From contig NC_071348.1 in assembly GCF_027744825.2 (NCBI RefSeq), forward strand, positions 15,409,563 through 15,473,562: DNA of 64,000 nucleotides. Direction: 5' to 3'. The DNA comes from Synchiropus splendidus. Lineage: Eukaryota; Chordata; Actinopteri; Syngnathiformes; Callionymidae. Below are positions 1 through 12,200 of this stretch, piece after piece (positions within the stretch are counted from its first letter, which is position 1; every line of letters starts with the position of its first letter). The notes beneath the pieces were generated by a model. It was not told the origin of the DNA, did not search any database, and worked only from the letters and a program-made list of their open reading frames with translations. Both the position numbers and the translations under genes were made by a program.

Positions 1-144
1 ATGACTGTGTAATACCAGATATTGTTGTCATTGTGGTTGCTTTACAAGTTAAATTTATCTTAAATCTGTGTCCGTCTATGAGGTGACATTCTAACAGATT
101 CTCTAATGACCATAAGAACAAATTATTGTACTCATTTTTTTCAG

Positions 145-3100
145 TGGGCCAAGTTCAGAAGAGTCCAAGAGCCTGAGCTTGGAGAAAAAACCTGTGACGA
201 CATCGCATCTAGGAAGAGAAACAACTCCCTTTCTACAGAAACTCAAAGAAGGTGGACAGACCACATTGACAACGTAGGTTTGAGTTAGAGCAACTTAAAT
301 TGATCGCTATTGTGACATTTGGACGTAGTGTTGTATGAACGTATCTAAGGTGTGTTCTTGATGTAAAATCATCTGTAAATATCTGTCTATTTTTAACAAC
401 ATATACATGGTTGACTTGCAGGGCTTAAAACATGTGACCTTTTTCATACATTGTCTTTCAGAGTAGGGGTGAGTTGTCAGGATTTGCAGAAGATTATAAT
501 CTACATGATGTCATGCAACTTATTTCCTTGGAAACGTTCAAGTCCCAAAATATTTGCACATGAAATATAAGCATTTGTATTGAATATAGATGCTTTGGCT
601 TTTAAGCATGTATTTTTTCCTCAGGTCGAGGAAGCACTTGACACATGTGAAAGTACCACCACAGCCCAGACCTGAGCCTGATGATGATTTTTTGATTCTG
701 GATGTAGATGATCCACTTTGGATTACCATCCCAAAGAAAAATGCCTCAAACCAGCTCAAGAGCAAAACATCTAGCCATGAGTGCACAGTTGAGAGGAGGA
801 GTTTGCCAGAGACTGCACCAAAGGAAGAGGCCCCTAAGGCGGTCGTGCATAGTCTGAAAAAGAAGGGAAAATTGTCAATGAGGCAATCTGCTCCTGTGGA
901 AAGCGTTGATGATGTTCTTGTTAACAATGACACACCAAATAAGAAGCAAAAACAACCCCTCATGAAGACGTCCTCTAAAGAGACTGAAACAGTGGAAGGT
1001 CCCGTTGGTGGCAAGCGAGACAAAGCTAAGATGAAAGTGACGCACACAACTGAGTCATTGACAAAGACAGGGAAAGAAAAACACACATCGGAAGGAGAAA
1101 AAATGGTCTCTGACGATGCTGTGGAAAACATTCCTGATCCACACAGTGACATGCATCGAGAAGACCTGGATTCTGTTCCAGGTAGGAATGTTATTTTGTG
1201 TCATTCTGGTAAAAGACATGCTGAGTTACCTATTGTAACTTCAGTTCTATGAATACAAGCGATGCAACCAATAGCGAATCCCAGAGCACGTATGACAGAA
1301 GTGAAATGTTTTTACCCGCCATTCACCATCTGCTTTAAAGTGTTAGTTTAAAGTCATTTTAACAACCACCAAAATGTAATACAAGTAACATCCGACTTAT
1401 GAACGGGATCGGTTCCGACCAACCGGTTCTAAGTCAGATTGGACGTAAGTCTAATGCCATTCAAAATGGCCGACGCTGGGTTTATAGGTACCACTGTAGT
1501 GGTAGATCAGTGTGTGAGAGCGAGATGCTGGGATACTGTCCTGCCGTAACTGTCGTACACGATGCCCGGCTGCAACAGGCTGCGGTGCCAGACTTTGAAT
1601 AAAAATATTAAATAAGCATCTGCTGGCTGTGGTCATGTGTGTGGGTGGACGTAAGTCGAGCAGGTCGTAAGTCGGATCTTACTTGTAAATATATTTGTAA
1701 AACACATAAGCACTTTTAACTTGAATCGTACCACTTAACAACTCAGTCACCAAATCGGTGATAAAAACAATAAAGGAGAAACCATTCCAAAAGGTACAAA
1801 GGCAGTGCTTTGTTGTTGATATAATTGTTTTGTTTACCTTTTTATTTTAAACAGAGGAGGCGCTCATGAAATTTCCGACAAACAAAGGTGGAAGACCAAC
1901 CAAGTCATCATCTGCTCCAGATGGAAATCACATTGAGAGTTGTCAAATCCTGGGGAAGGGGAAAGGAAATCCTCCCAAAGAGTTTTGGTTGGTTTCACCT
2001 CAGGATACCCCAGAGCCAGAATCCAAAGATGCAATGCATCTGTCTAAACAAAACACAGCCAAACCTAGTTCACCTGTGAAAAAATCTCAAGCTGTCTTGA
2101 GGAGGGGGAAAAATGGAACTGTTTCAGAGAATCAAAGTTGTGATAAAAAGGATAATAAAAGAAGTAAAAACAAAAGAATCAAGAATTCACTGATCCAGGA
2201 TCGAGTCCAGGAACAAAAAAATCTCCTACTACCAAGCCCCTCACAGCCGTCTGACCCCAGCACACACTTGGGTAAGTTAAACGCATTATTACTTTTTAGT
2301 CGTTGTTGTTGTCGAATAATTTGTTGTATTTGTATTATTATTGTCACACACACACTACATTTTCATTAAAATAACTGCTTATGCTATAACTGCTCATTTT
2401 TTTTCCAGCTTTTTAGCATATTCATTTTGTTCTTCTTAGAACTGGGTTTGTCCTGCACCTGTTGTTTCATTTAGTTGTGTTTAGTTTATATTTGTTTTTA
2501 CCATTAGCTCGGCAGAGAGACGGTGATCTGCAGTTAGATTTTGGTTGCTGAGGAAGCAAGTTTTTGATTGTATGTACATGGGAGGAAAAGCTTGTTCAGC
2601 ATTAAGCTCTCCTTTAACCTGTGGGCCACAAATGCTGATGGAGGTCTCACACTTTGTGCCTGGGTATTTTTGTATTTTTCAAACCAAGATGGTAACATTT
2701 GTTCATTTTCACAGGAGACCAACGAGCCAACTCTCATCAGCTTTTATCACCAAGCAGAGATAAACGCAGAAGGAAACCTCCGGGTGAATGGTGGAAAGTT
2801 GACGCCTTAGAGGAGGCAGAGACGTCGCCACCTGATCTGCCGTCGTCCACTACAATTAAACCTTCAAAAGAAAGAAAAGCTCATCCCAAACAAATTGGAG
2901 GATCTGGACATCTGACTGTTAAGAGTCGTAGAAGAGCATCAAAGCCTGTTGGGGGAGCTCTTGTGTCTCGCTGGAACCAGAGCAGGAAACCCCTTAAATC
3001 AATCCCCAAATCAACCACGAAGACCCCCAGTGGAGCACTTCAGAGACAGTAGGAGCAAAACATCCTCTTTTGTTTGTTTCTTCATTTAGCCAATATTTGT

Positions 3101-5614
3101 CATTGTTTTACAGCAGATACCAAGATGAAGCTGAGTTGCCTGCTTCAGGCTCCAAAGTTACACGCATACAGAAGAATGGCAGGAGTGCATGCAAAGTCAT
3201 GATGCAGGATGAGAGCTCAGGCCATGAGGGGCTGAACAGCACGTAAGCAAGCGCTCAGTCTTCATTACTAACTCATGCTTTTCATCTTTCATCTTATTTT
3301 TTAACAATTTTCAAATTGCTTTCCAGGTTTGATGTCTGTCTGAGTGGACCATCATCCTGGATTGATCTGGACGTGTGTGAGGACTCGGGTATGTTGTTGA
3401 AGCTTGTTTATAAACCTGAGCGTTCTCTCTGGCCCTGCACACCCTTTACACTTGCGAGACACAGTCCATTCTCTCTACCTCAGTCTTCCCCTTTCCCACT
3501 GAACCAATTGGTCAAACTGGGTTGCGGCCTTGGATGAATTCAATTTACTTACTGTTTCACGACTAAGCATTGCCTCGTCTGAAGTGTCTCAATTATAGTT
3601 GAGAAGTTCAAATTTCAGGAACTTTTATCCCTTCTCAGGGACGTTCATTTTTACTTCCTGTGCTCTAGATTTGTCATCATCATCCCAAATGCCTCCCGCT
3701 GAGCTGTCGATGTCTGACCTGTGTGCTCCCCCTCTCAAACCTATGGCGCTCCAGCCCGTGGACAGAACTAACCTGACCCGCTGGCTGATGAGACTTTGGT
3801 CCTCTCCTGCTGTTGGTATGATTCTTTTGTGTCTGTTTTTGTTTGGTTCAGTGCTGTGTGCACAGCGTTGTTTGTTTCATGAGTTTCTAAAAAGTCTCGA
3901 AAGGTTATTTTGTATTTGGTTCTTTTTAAATAGCAGAAGAAAAGGAAGTGTTAGTATGAGAGGTCATCAAAAAGGCCATTTTCATAATAAGAATTACTAT
4001 TATAGTCGTATGATTTCATATTTAATAATTCAGTATTTCAAACTGACACCTCAAACATTTGGGAAGCTGGAGGAAATTCATTGTCAGATATTTATTGCTC
4101 TATATTTTTAAATAATTAACGTTTGGAACAGAAACTAGAAAACACAGCATTAAACATCATCCAGTTCCAGTGTTGGGCGTCGACCCCAGTCCAAGATCCG
4201 CTTTAACCAGAGTGAAAGCCTTGACTTCACTGGTGTGACTGGAACCGTCGTCGTCATATTTTGGCAAGACACGCACGCCGTTGTGGCTCCTTCACTGCAA
4301 TAGTAATCAATCACACAAATGTGTCTTTTGCTAATTGAAATGTAAAGTTTGGCTGTTCTGTGAGTGATGAATAGCACCATTTGATCCCTTTGATTTATCT
4401 CTTTTCTCCCAGTTTCCATTAGGAAATGTTATGAACTTCCCAAAATCAAAGTCCAAGCTCATCCGTCTCAATAGCAATAGACAAATGGCAAACACAGTGT
4501 TCTTTTCAGTTGCTGGTGTCGAGACACTCAAGTGTGAAGCTGAACTCTGCAGTTGTCTTTGTGGATCCACTCCCTCATTTGTCTATAGATTCAGAGAATG
4601 TTGCGTCCAGATTGGAGCAATTCCAGTGGTTCTTCTATCAAAACCGAGCGTTGGGCATCATGGAGGACTGCAACAATGGAACGGTTTCAAGTGGGATGTT
4701 CATTCTCGGCTCCTACATGAAGAAACCTGTCTGTGTGGATCACAGCGCCACCACAGTCAGTCACTCTTCTACCTCCTGTTTTTCCAAAATGTTTTATTTT
4801 TTGTTTCAAATAACAAAAAAAGTGTCTTTTTCTTTCATCACTGTAAAGGTGTTCCACTTGTCAACAAGTACTTTGAAGGTGACCATCGATCTACAAGAGT
4901 CCTGCTACTTACCGAGTCACTCCTTCATCGTGCCATGTGGTAAGGACCTCTGCCACAAAATACATTCTGGTGAAACCTAAGTCAAAATGATGTGTATTGA
5001 CTTCAAGAGTTTTTCCCACAGCTGACTGAAAATAAAATAAACAATCTAAAATCATTAAAAGGGTCATTTAATGATAAAATATATTCTACTCATATAGAAG
5101 AGTTGTGGTAGCCGTGTGGGAAAGTGGTTGTCTGATGTGGCTGGGACCAGCTGCAGCCCCACTGAGCCCCTTGAAGTAAAGAACTGTAGATCATGAATGA
5201 GTCCTGGGACTGCACTGTAAACTCCTTCACTTCTCTGCTGAACGTTTTCCTGAGAGGGATTGACTTTTTTAACAGCATCAAGAAATTAAACTTTTTTTTT
5301 TCTGGCTCTTTTCATACAAAATGCAACAAACACTCTTCTCAAGAGGTTCGGTCCACTCTCATGGAAGATAAAGACTGTGGAGCGTCCGCATGCCCTCACG
5401 CTCACAGACATCTTGATGCATATGTGCAACACGAACAGATGAGCCATCATTTTCTCAGCGCTCACTTGTCTTTTCTCCACCAGGCCACGCCTACAGCATT
5501 CACAACCTCACCACTCTGCCTGCAGCCCTCTTCTTCACCAGGATGCAAGTCCAGGCTGATGGAGACGTATGCAGATGTACATTTTGTCTGTCTGTGGTGA
5601 CTTCAGTTGTTTAG
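145..5614 (+). CDS. cenpc: CENP-C-like centromere protein, copy A (3' exons; 5' end outside window)
   Basis: CENP-C is the inner-kinetochore scaffold that binds CENP-A nucleosomes and the CCAN complex. Ten exons with GT/AG borders and matching phases are seen: 145-273, 625-1181, 1855-2271, 2715-3048, 3114-3242, 3327-3388, 3669-3815, 4589-4755, 4849-4939 and 5484-5614 (stop TAG 5612-5614), giving about 720 residues. Landmarks match human CENP-C in order: an acidic patch followed by 'DPLWITIPKK' (human 'SWITIPRK'), a basic region, 'NPPKEFWLV' and then 'RRRKPPGEWWKV' (like the human central motif 'SRRPSDWWVV'), and the C-terminal Mif2/cupin fold over the last four exons ('SSGMFILG', 'VFHLSTSTLKVTI', 'SHSFIVPCG', 'HAYSIHNL', 'LFFTRMQ'). 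The canonical EYW-type CENP-C motif was not found. The C-terminal tail after the cupin (CRCTFCLSVVTSVV) could instead be intron read-through. No stop or frameshift is present. Upstream exons are beyond the left edge. Confidence 0.85.
1379..1688. mobile_element. MITE-like element in cenpc intron, copy A
   Basis: A ~310-base non-coding element lies in the intron between exons 625-1181 and 1855-2271. Its ends form an imperfect ~20-base inverted repeat: the left end reads acaagtaacatccgactta and the right end, reverse-complemented, reads acaagtaagatccgactta. There is no transposase inside. It is present at the same place in copy B, so it predates the duplication. The superfamily is not determined. 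Confidence 0.65.
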
Positions 5615-7130
5615 TTTTGTCCTAGTTTTGTAAATAGTTCACTTTTCTGTGAAGCAGTTCTGTCTTTCAGTGTTGTGTTTATACAGAAAAGGACTTTTTA
5701 CTGCATATCATTTTGGTCAGAGTGAATGTTTTATTGTTATTAAGTTGTCAAAAAAGTTTTTGGGGTCGCAACGCCCTCATGACTTCAGTAAAATTCTTTG
5801 TTCATTTTGCTTTCAGTTTGATTTGATTCATTTTCAAGTTGTATGTACTTACGTCAGTGAGGCAGGTTTGAAAACCGCGTGTTTCCAAACTGTATTTTTG
5901 GTCCTTAGTTGTTACTCACTGGCATGTTGACATCTGATGTATCAGCTCAACAACAAATAACAGACTGTGCCCAAGCACTGGTTGCACATGTCCATTGACC
6001 ATGCGACACTCTAAAGTAGAGCTAAAAACTCATATCATATTGACAGTCTTGAGGAAGCGTTGTCACTTCCAGAATGTCCAACTGATAGTCATGTTTGGCC
6101 TGGTACAGATGCTGCATTTGACCGGTGACTGAGCTTTATCAGTCCAATGTAAAACCCTTGCTGCATGCTAATGCAGATATCAGGACTCTGGAAGACCTTC
6201 GTAGTGTGAGTGCTTCCCAAATTTCCAAATGTTGCCTCCAGGCTTAACTTGTTACCAAGACAGTTGCAGAGATCCGGGAACAACTGACCAATGAAGCCAA
6301 TTCATGACGTCACATGCAAACTCGAATTAGTGACTTGACTTTCTCTATAAACTGCGTCCTAAATTCCCATCTGTGAGAATCAAGATCATAACTGGCGACA
6401 AGACAAAAGGTGAACCCTGAACATGTTGCACCGAGAATCTTGAATGAATCATCTTCTTTCTTCATCTGTACTTCACCCTCTGCAGGGCTCCAGCCATGCA
6501 TCAGATGAAGGAGATGCAGAACTGTTAAGTTCAGTGGAGTCAGCGTTTTTTTAAAAATAAAGAAACAAGATGGGGAAAAAAGTGCAAAGTCAGAATGTTT
6601 ATTTCCCCACATTGATAATTCAATAAAGCCAAATGAGATGTGATACACACAGGTGTCTACACAGTGTACTTGAGATTTACGAGTCACCAGACTCCAGGTG
6701 CATTAGATGAGCTGATATGAGCTGCAGAGGCTGTCGCTCCGAGTATTTTTTCTGCAGTGCTTTGTTGTGCAGATCTGCTGATATCGGTGTTCCGCCTCTG
6801 ACCGTGAGCGTGGGGCATTAGGAAAAGCAAGCTTATTTCAGGTGGACACCTGGGGAGCACCGTGGATGAGCGTCAATGTGTTGGTGCATCCTGTCTCTCT
6901 GTGGAGGTCATTTGTGACCACCTGCAACACTGGATGTGTGAAGCAAGGCAGAAGGCACTTGGCAATGGAAGAATAGAAAGCATTGTCTGCTCAAGTCAGA
7001 CGTCTTCTGATGAGCAGGCCGCGCTTGACTTAAGTTTGAGATCAGAAACCAGATCCTCCAGTCCAGACCGCCGGTTGACTAGAGCTGGAGGCCGATAATG
7101 AGGAGCTGGAGGAAACTGACCCGGTCTGAC
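5615..7130. other. cenpc 3' flank, no recognised gene (copy A)
   Basis: This is sequence downstream of the cenpc stop. An AATAAA lies near 6,622 and another inside an A-rich run near 6,556, either of which could serve as a polyadenylation signal. Open frames here are short and unlike known proteins. Copy A has about 38 bases near 6,830-6,868 that are absent from copy B. The matching stretch in copy B is 35,921-37,412. Confidence 0.5.
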
Positions 7131-7135
7131 ACCGG

Positions 7136-8900
7136 CTATGTTTCCTCATTCAACTCACACAATGTGTTCTGGTCTGGAGTCGGGTGAGGGTGCAGGCCGC
7201 AAACCACTTCTGAAGACCTCGAATGGTGAGCAGACCCAGCCGGACCAGGGTGTGGACGGCTGCCACTGCTGTTCCTTAGAATCCGCAGACCATGTCTCCT
7301 TCGTGGTTTGAGCCCCGCCTCCACGCACTTGACGAAGGTGCGAGGTACTCGAGTGCTGTATATACACCTGACCCTCTCGCCCAGACAGAAAGCCTTCACC
7401 GAAAAATTTGTGACCTCAGAAGAGGCACTAAGAAATTTGGGAAAAACGACTAATCGAGAAGGCACATAGTTGTCCAAACCCTCCTGATGGGGGCCAGGAC
7501 CAGGAGGAGAGCTGCTTTGTCAGCCACCAGCTCCAAAGTAGCCTGATCAAGTGGCTCGAAGGGAGCTTCAGAGAGAGACTTTAATACCAATTGAAGATCC
7601 CAATAGGGGCAGATGCGTCTGGAAGTGGGTCTGAGTCTTCGAGATCCCTGCCTGAACTGGACTAGCAGTGGATGTTTACCCAACGGACAGCAGTCCACAA
7701 CCATTGAGCATTACCGGTATATGCTTTGAGTGTTGCGGGTGATTGAGCATTTCGAATAGTGAACTGCACCTCGGAGGGCAGAGGACTGCCTGCTCGCCTT
7801 GAAGTAGCCATACTTTGAGGGGACGCCCCAGGATCGGAGGTCGGCTCATAATTTCTGCCCCCTGCTGCAGGACTGTTTGCAGGACTTGAACAGGTTGCAG
7901 CACACCCTCGTGTGAGTACTCCAGAACACCTCCCGGGACTCTGGAACACCTATGAGGTCATCTTGACCACAAAGCTTAACCCCCAGCCTTGCAATGTGGC
8001 CTGACCTGAGAACCATGGGCAATTACCATGACCGTCCATACTGGACGTCTGAATGGCTCCTTTGCCGGACGGCCATCAAGGAGATGCACGTTGTCACGTT
8101 GCAGGGTGTCACATTGGCTTAGAATTGCCATCATGAAAGCCTATGAGACAGCGGGAAAACAGGCAACGTAATCCCTGAGAGCACAGTCGACCTGAGGCCA
8201 GGCAACATCTGTGGCTACTTTCAAGGGAGTATCTCTGTCAGAAATCTGCCAGGCAGCTTCTTGGTCATCAATCTCTACTTTTGCTGACCACTATTTGTCT
8301 AATGTGTCTGCATCCTCCTTCCCTAATGTCTTTCTGTCTTCAGGAGCAGCCGAACCCTGCGACCAGTAGGCCCTCATTCACAGCACTGGCTCTGGGACAC
8401 CAGTATCTGCTTCATTACAGTGCTGTGGAGTGTGCAGCGTCCCGAGATCCACCAGATTCCTGCATAACTGTCTGTTCATTTGTGAATAAACTCCCTCTTT
8501 CTTGCTCAGCTCAGGCTTGAACCCTGACTGTAGCTGCTCGTAAATATTTTCTCTCTGTGTATGGAGGATTGTTAATGCCACTTTCTATTTCAGCCGTATT
8601 GTGGTTAAAATAGGGCAACACAGTTCCTGCTGATCCAGAGTGTATGTTACACTCCATGTATGAGGGGTTGTTAACGCCACCTTCTATTTCAGCTTACGGT
8701 GGCAAAGTTGATGCGGCAGTCCTGCCACCCAGGGTGTAAAATTACACTCTATGTATGAGGAGTTGTTAATGCTACATCATCACAACCCATTCATTCATTC
8801 ATTCAGGCTGGATAGACCTCGGGCGTGGACAGGACGCTGGGCACACCACCTTCTGTCATACTGAAGCAACATCGCCGGTGACATTGCAGGCGGTTTAGTG
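7136..8900. mobile_element. Rearranged DIRS-like retrotransposon remnant (copy A)
   Basis: These are pieces of a tyrosine-recombinase (YR) retrotransposon in two orientations. On the - strand, 7,949 to 7,450 encodes a YR core-binding-like stretch ('SPATLKAY', 'LRPTSRRICPYWDLQL', 'ALLLVLAPIRRVW'). It runs into a reverse-transcriptase scrap at 7,367-7,155 ('PRTFVKCVEAGLKP'). On the + strand, 8,190-8,400 encodes the end of a YR domain ('SLSEICQAASWSSISTF' and 'ADHYLSNVSAS'). The two halves face each other, so the element has an internal inversion or is a join of two copies. DIRS elements encode Gag, RT-RNase H and YR. All frames here are broken and no full-length protein is possible. The same arrangement is present in copy B. 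Confidence 0.75.
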
Positions 8901-9000
8901 CAGCAAAACGTGCATCTCCTTGTCGGCCGGCGGTGCCAGTCAGAGGTCCGGTATGGACGGCCCGTGGTTCTCAGATCAGGCCACGTTGCAACGCTGGGAC

Positions 9001-9294
9001 TTAAGCTTTTTGGTTTGGTTGTTTTTTTCTATCAGAAGGAAATACATCTTCATTTTCAAAAGATTCAGGTAAACCTTCAATGAACTTGATATTTTTATTC
9101 ATGTTTTGCAATTCACTGTACATAGGTTGAAAAGAAGTATAAATCCATACAATATTTACATTGACATCATCCATAACATGTTCACAATTTTCAAGTGTAC
9201 ATTTTACAAAATGGGTCTTTCCTGACCCTGATGGTCCCACCACTAGACATGAAAATGGTGTTTTCAAACGAGGATCGAAATGAATTTCTTCCAT
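9001..9294 (-). pseudogene. P-loop ATPase fragment, Polinton/adintovirus-like (copy A)
   Basis: This is a 97-codon frame with a clear Walker A motif (GPSGSGKT) preceded by a short N terminus and followed by a region with 'IVWIYTSFQPMYSEL' and 'IKFIEGLPESF'. That layout resembles the packaging-type ATPases of Polinton/Maverick and adintovirus-like elements integrated in animal genomes. The frame ends where Walker B and the rest of the domain would be expected, so it is truncated. Just upstream on the same strand (about 9,320-9,380) is another short coding-like scrap with 'VVYDKRRLFSDGTT'. No capsid, polymerase or integrase genes were recognised nearby. The family assignment is from memory of motif layout and is tentative. 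Confidence 0.5.
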
Positions 9295-9299
9295 AAAGA

Positions 9300-12200
9300 C
9301 CCCTCATCCACTCAAAACTCAAAAGGTTTGGTTGTGCCGTCCGAAAACAATCGCCTCTTATCGTACACGACCCGGAGTTTTTTAGTAACTGATCTGTTTT
9401 TTAAAGTGATGTTCTTTTTATCCCTCACAATGTTGTGTTGACGGGTCTCAAAAACAAGTCATCCAGTGTCACCACAAACAACGGGGGAAGCCTTTACACA
9501 TGACTGTTAGATTGTGGATGAAAAGTTTGAGGCCATCCTGAAAGAGGGGTCATTGTTCAAGTTTTTCCTCAGATTATCAATTAATGTGTTAATATTCTTC
9601 TGCGAGACGTACGGTTACTCTCTCCTCACTGGCATCAACAAGAAATGTCTGTTAGCCCTCCTGCTGGTCCACAACTCAATCAATCATTGTTTCTCTGAAT
9701 GAGCACCTTTGAACACATATGTAACTTGTTGAATCGCCCAGGTTCTAGGTCGTACCACGTATTGTTGCACTTGTTCTTTAGAAACAATACAATTTCAAAA
9801 TTTTAGATTTTGTTCAAGGATATTGTCGGTATCCATTTGCTTTTGGAATTAATTGAGATTCCTTGCAGAAGTATCCTTTTGACGCAAATGTACAATCTTA
9901 ATGTTTGAAAATTGTAACATGGTCCTGGAAATTGCAGCACCTTCAAGAGTTTCTCCCCAACCAACAGAAACACTACATCATTACAAAATAAAACCCCAAA
10001 AGTACTGTAGTAACATGCAAACATGAACATCAGTCTGCACTTTGAGGTCCAGTGGGAAAGCTTCATAGAACTTCATATCCAATATGTGTTCCTTCCTTCC
10101 GTTTAAAGTTCTCGTATGAGATGTTGATGAGATGTTTATGAGATGTTCATACAAATTCTACCAAGAAGAACACATCCAAACCAATAACGAGCATTGTCTA
10201 GGAGTTGTAAGTGATATGTTCATCAATTCCGCATTTACCTATGGATGCGTAGATCCAACAAGTCCAACATTTCCCCGCTGTGGGACAAATAAGGGGCATT
10301 CTGTGCTCAAGATTCAAGATTGTATTAATCACCGTGGTCACCCTCGACATTTTGGGTGGCTCCCGTCATTTACGCTAAATCATGGCAACCGATTTATGGG
10401 AGAATGACACACACAATTACTGCAAATGTTCAAGAAAAAAGAAAAAGACAAATCTTAATCTCAACGGCGAATTTTGCCACCGTTTTTGAAAAGTGCATCG
10501 AGGCTGATTTTTGGAGCGAGATACTAGTCATTGGCTGTATACGTTGAACGAAGGCGGCCTGAGTATGATCCGGGACATCTTCCCATAGGATTGAATATTG
10601 GGTCACCAAGCGTTATCAGGGTGTGTTCACAAACATGCTTTCATGCGTTTGCAGACATTCACTCAGTTAAAATTCAATTTGAGTGAAAAATGAGACATAA
10701 TCACACTGTTGCTTTCAAAAACTTTTGTTAGCTTTGTTATATATTTTTTTTTGTTGTTGTTGTTGTTGTTTCTCAGGTGTTCTTTCTATGGAGTTTCTAT
10801 TCTCTCCCTTCTCAATGAACAGAGTTGTTCTTTGAAGTAGATTCTCATATTTATTTTTTCTGATATTTTCTATGTGCATATTCCGTCGTATGCACTTACA
10901 CTTTAAAACTTAACTGACTGATGGATGGATAGGTAGATGCAAGTTCATAAAAAGGAATAAAAGCGTTCTGCAGGATTCAGTGCCTCATTGAGAGACTACT
11001 CGTGTAAAAAAAAAAAAAAAATGCTTCTATGCAATTCGTACACCTTGTGAATGTAAACAAATAGAAGATAAAATATTATTCAACTTGAAGATATGTAAAG
11101 AAAATGTAGGTCTAGGACGATTAAAAATGAAAAAACTGAAAGTATGTCAGAAACTACAATGTCAGCCCTGTGATTTGTTGTTTGTCAGTTAGAATTGACA
11201 GTGAGTAGTAAAAAGCTTTACTTGTAAAAAAAAAATTATATTTCATACTATTTCATGAAAAAAGCGGGGGTTTGTGACTGGTAGCGAAAATAAAAAGTTC
11301 TTGACATCTCAAAAGTTATACATCTTTTGTTTTTTTCAAATTTGACAAATGGCTGAACAAATGAAAAAAGTTTGTCAAAATTTTTAAATAAACTATATCT
11401 AGTTTCTAATAATATTTCTAATAATATTCATTTATTTATCCTATCGTAGATGGTTGTCCAAAAACGTCAGGCTTTAGTTCAGGATTACTCATACAATTTG
11501 TGTAAGCAGACAGTTTCAGGTGAATTAAAAGGATTAAGAAGATTGGGAACATGCCAACACGCTCGTACATACTAAAATGGCTTGTTGTGTGAGTGCTGAA
11601 AAAAACTTTATTTGTTGTTTTTGCAAACAATTCAATTTCTGGTACTGACAATTAGAAGTTTTTAACAGTGAAACAGATATTTGAGAATCTAATGGATGGA
11701 GAAAAGTTTGAAGTAAAAGGAAAAATGTACTTACAGGCTTCAGTGCTGCGATTAGATTTTATAACATGAACAGCCAGCCGACCAAAACTATTCTTTTATG
11801 GTAACTTGCGAACACAGACAAAACAGACGAGACAAAAACAGGTTCACGAACCTACAATGTCAACCAGTTAAATGATTGTCAGTTGTTGTCACTGAAAAAA
11901 AGTTTTAAAATTTGAGACACAGTTGATAAATAATAACTGAGAATACACCTGTAACTTGTGAAAAAAAATGAAAATGCAATATCTGAATTTGTTCACAAGC
12001 TTTACTTCAGCATTAAAATTTTGTGAAAATGAACAACAGAAACACTGTTTTATAAAATGGAAAGATTTAATTTGAACACATTTTGATTTCGACTCGGGGT
12101 ACTTTTTTATAATTCTCAATTCATATATTCATAGTTTCACATCAGCGCGAAGCAGGTTTGTCTCTGGATCTGATCTAAATATCACATTTGATGCTGGAGT

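Noticed and set aside
538..1152. Long - strand frame (204 codons) opposite a cenpc exon, repeated at 30,827-31,468
   Set aside because: It is the shadow of the + strand exons 625-1181 and 30914-31497, which match CENP-C. It has no homology and no splice context of its own.
5090..5200. SINE-like block (ggtagccgtgtgggaaagtgg) in the last cenpc intron, repeated in copy B
   Set aside because: No clear A/B box pair, tail or target duplication is visible. The duplicate is explained by the segmental duplication.
7136..7477. 113-codon - strand frame as a host gene
   Set aside because: It reads from YR into RT scraps of a DIRS-like element and is a chance join within a rearranged transposon.
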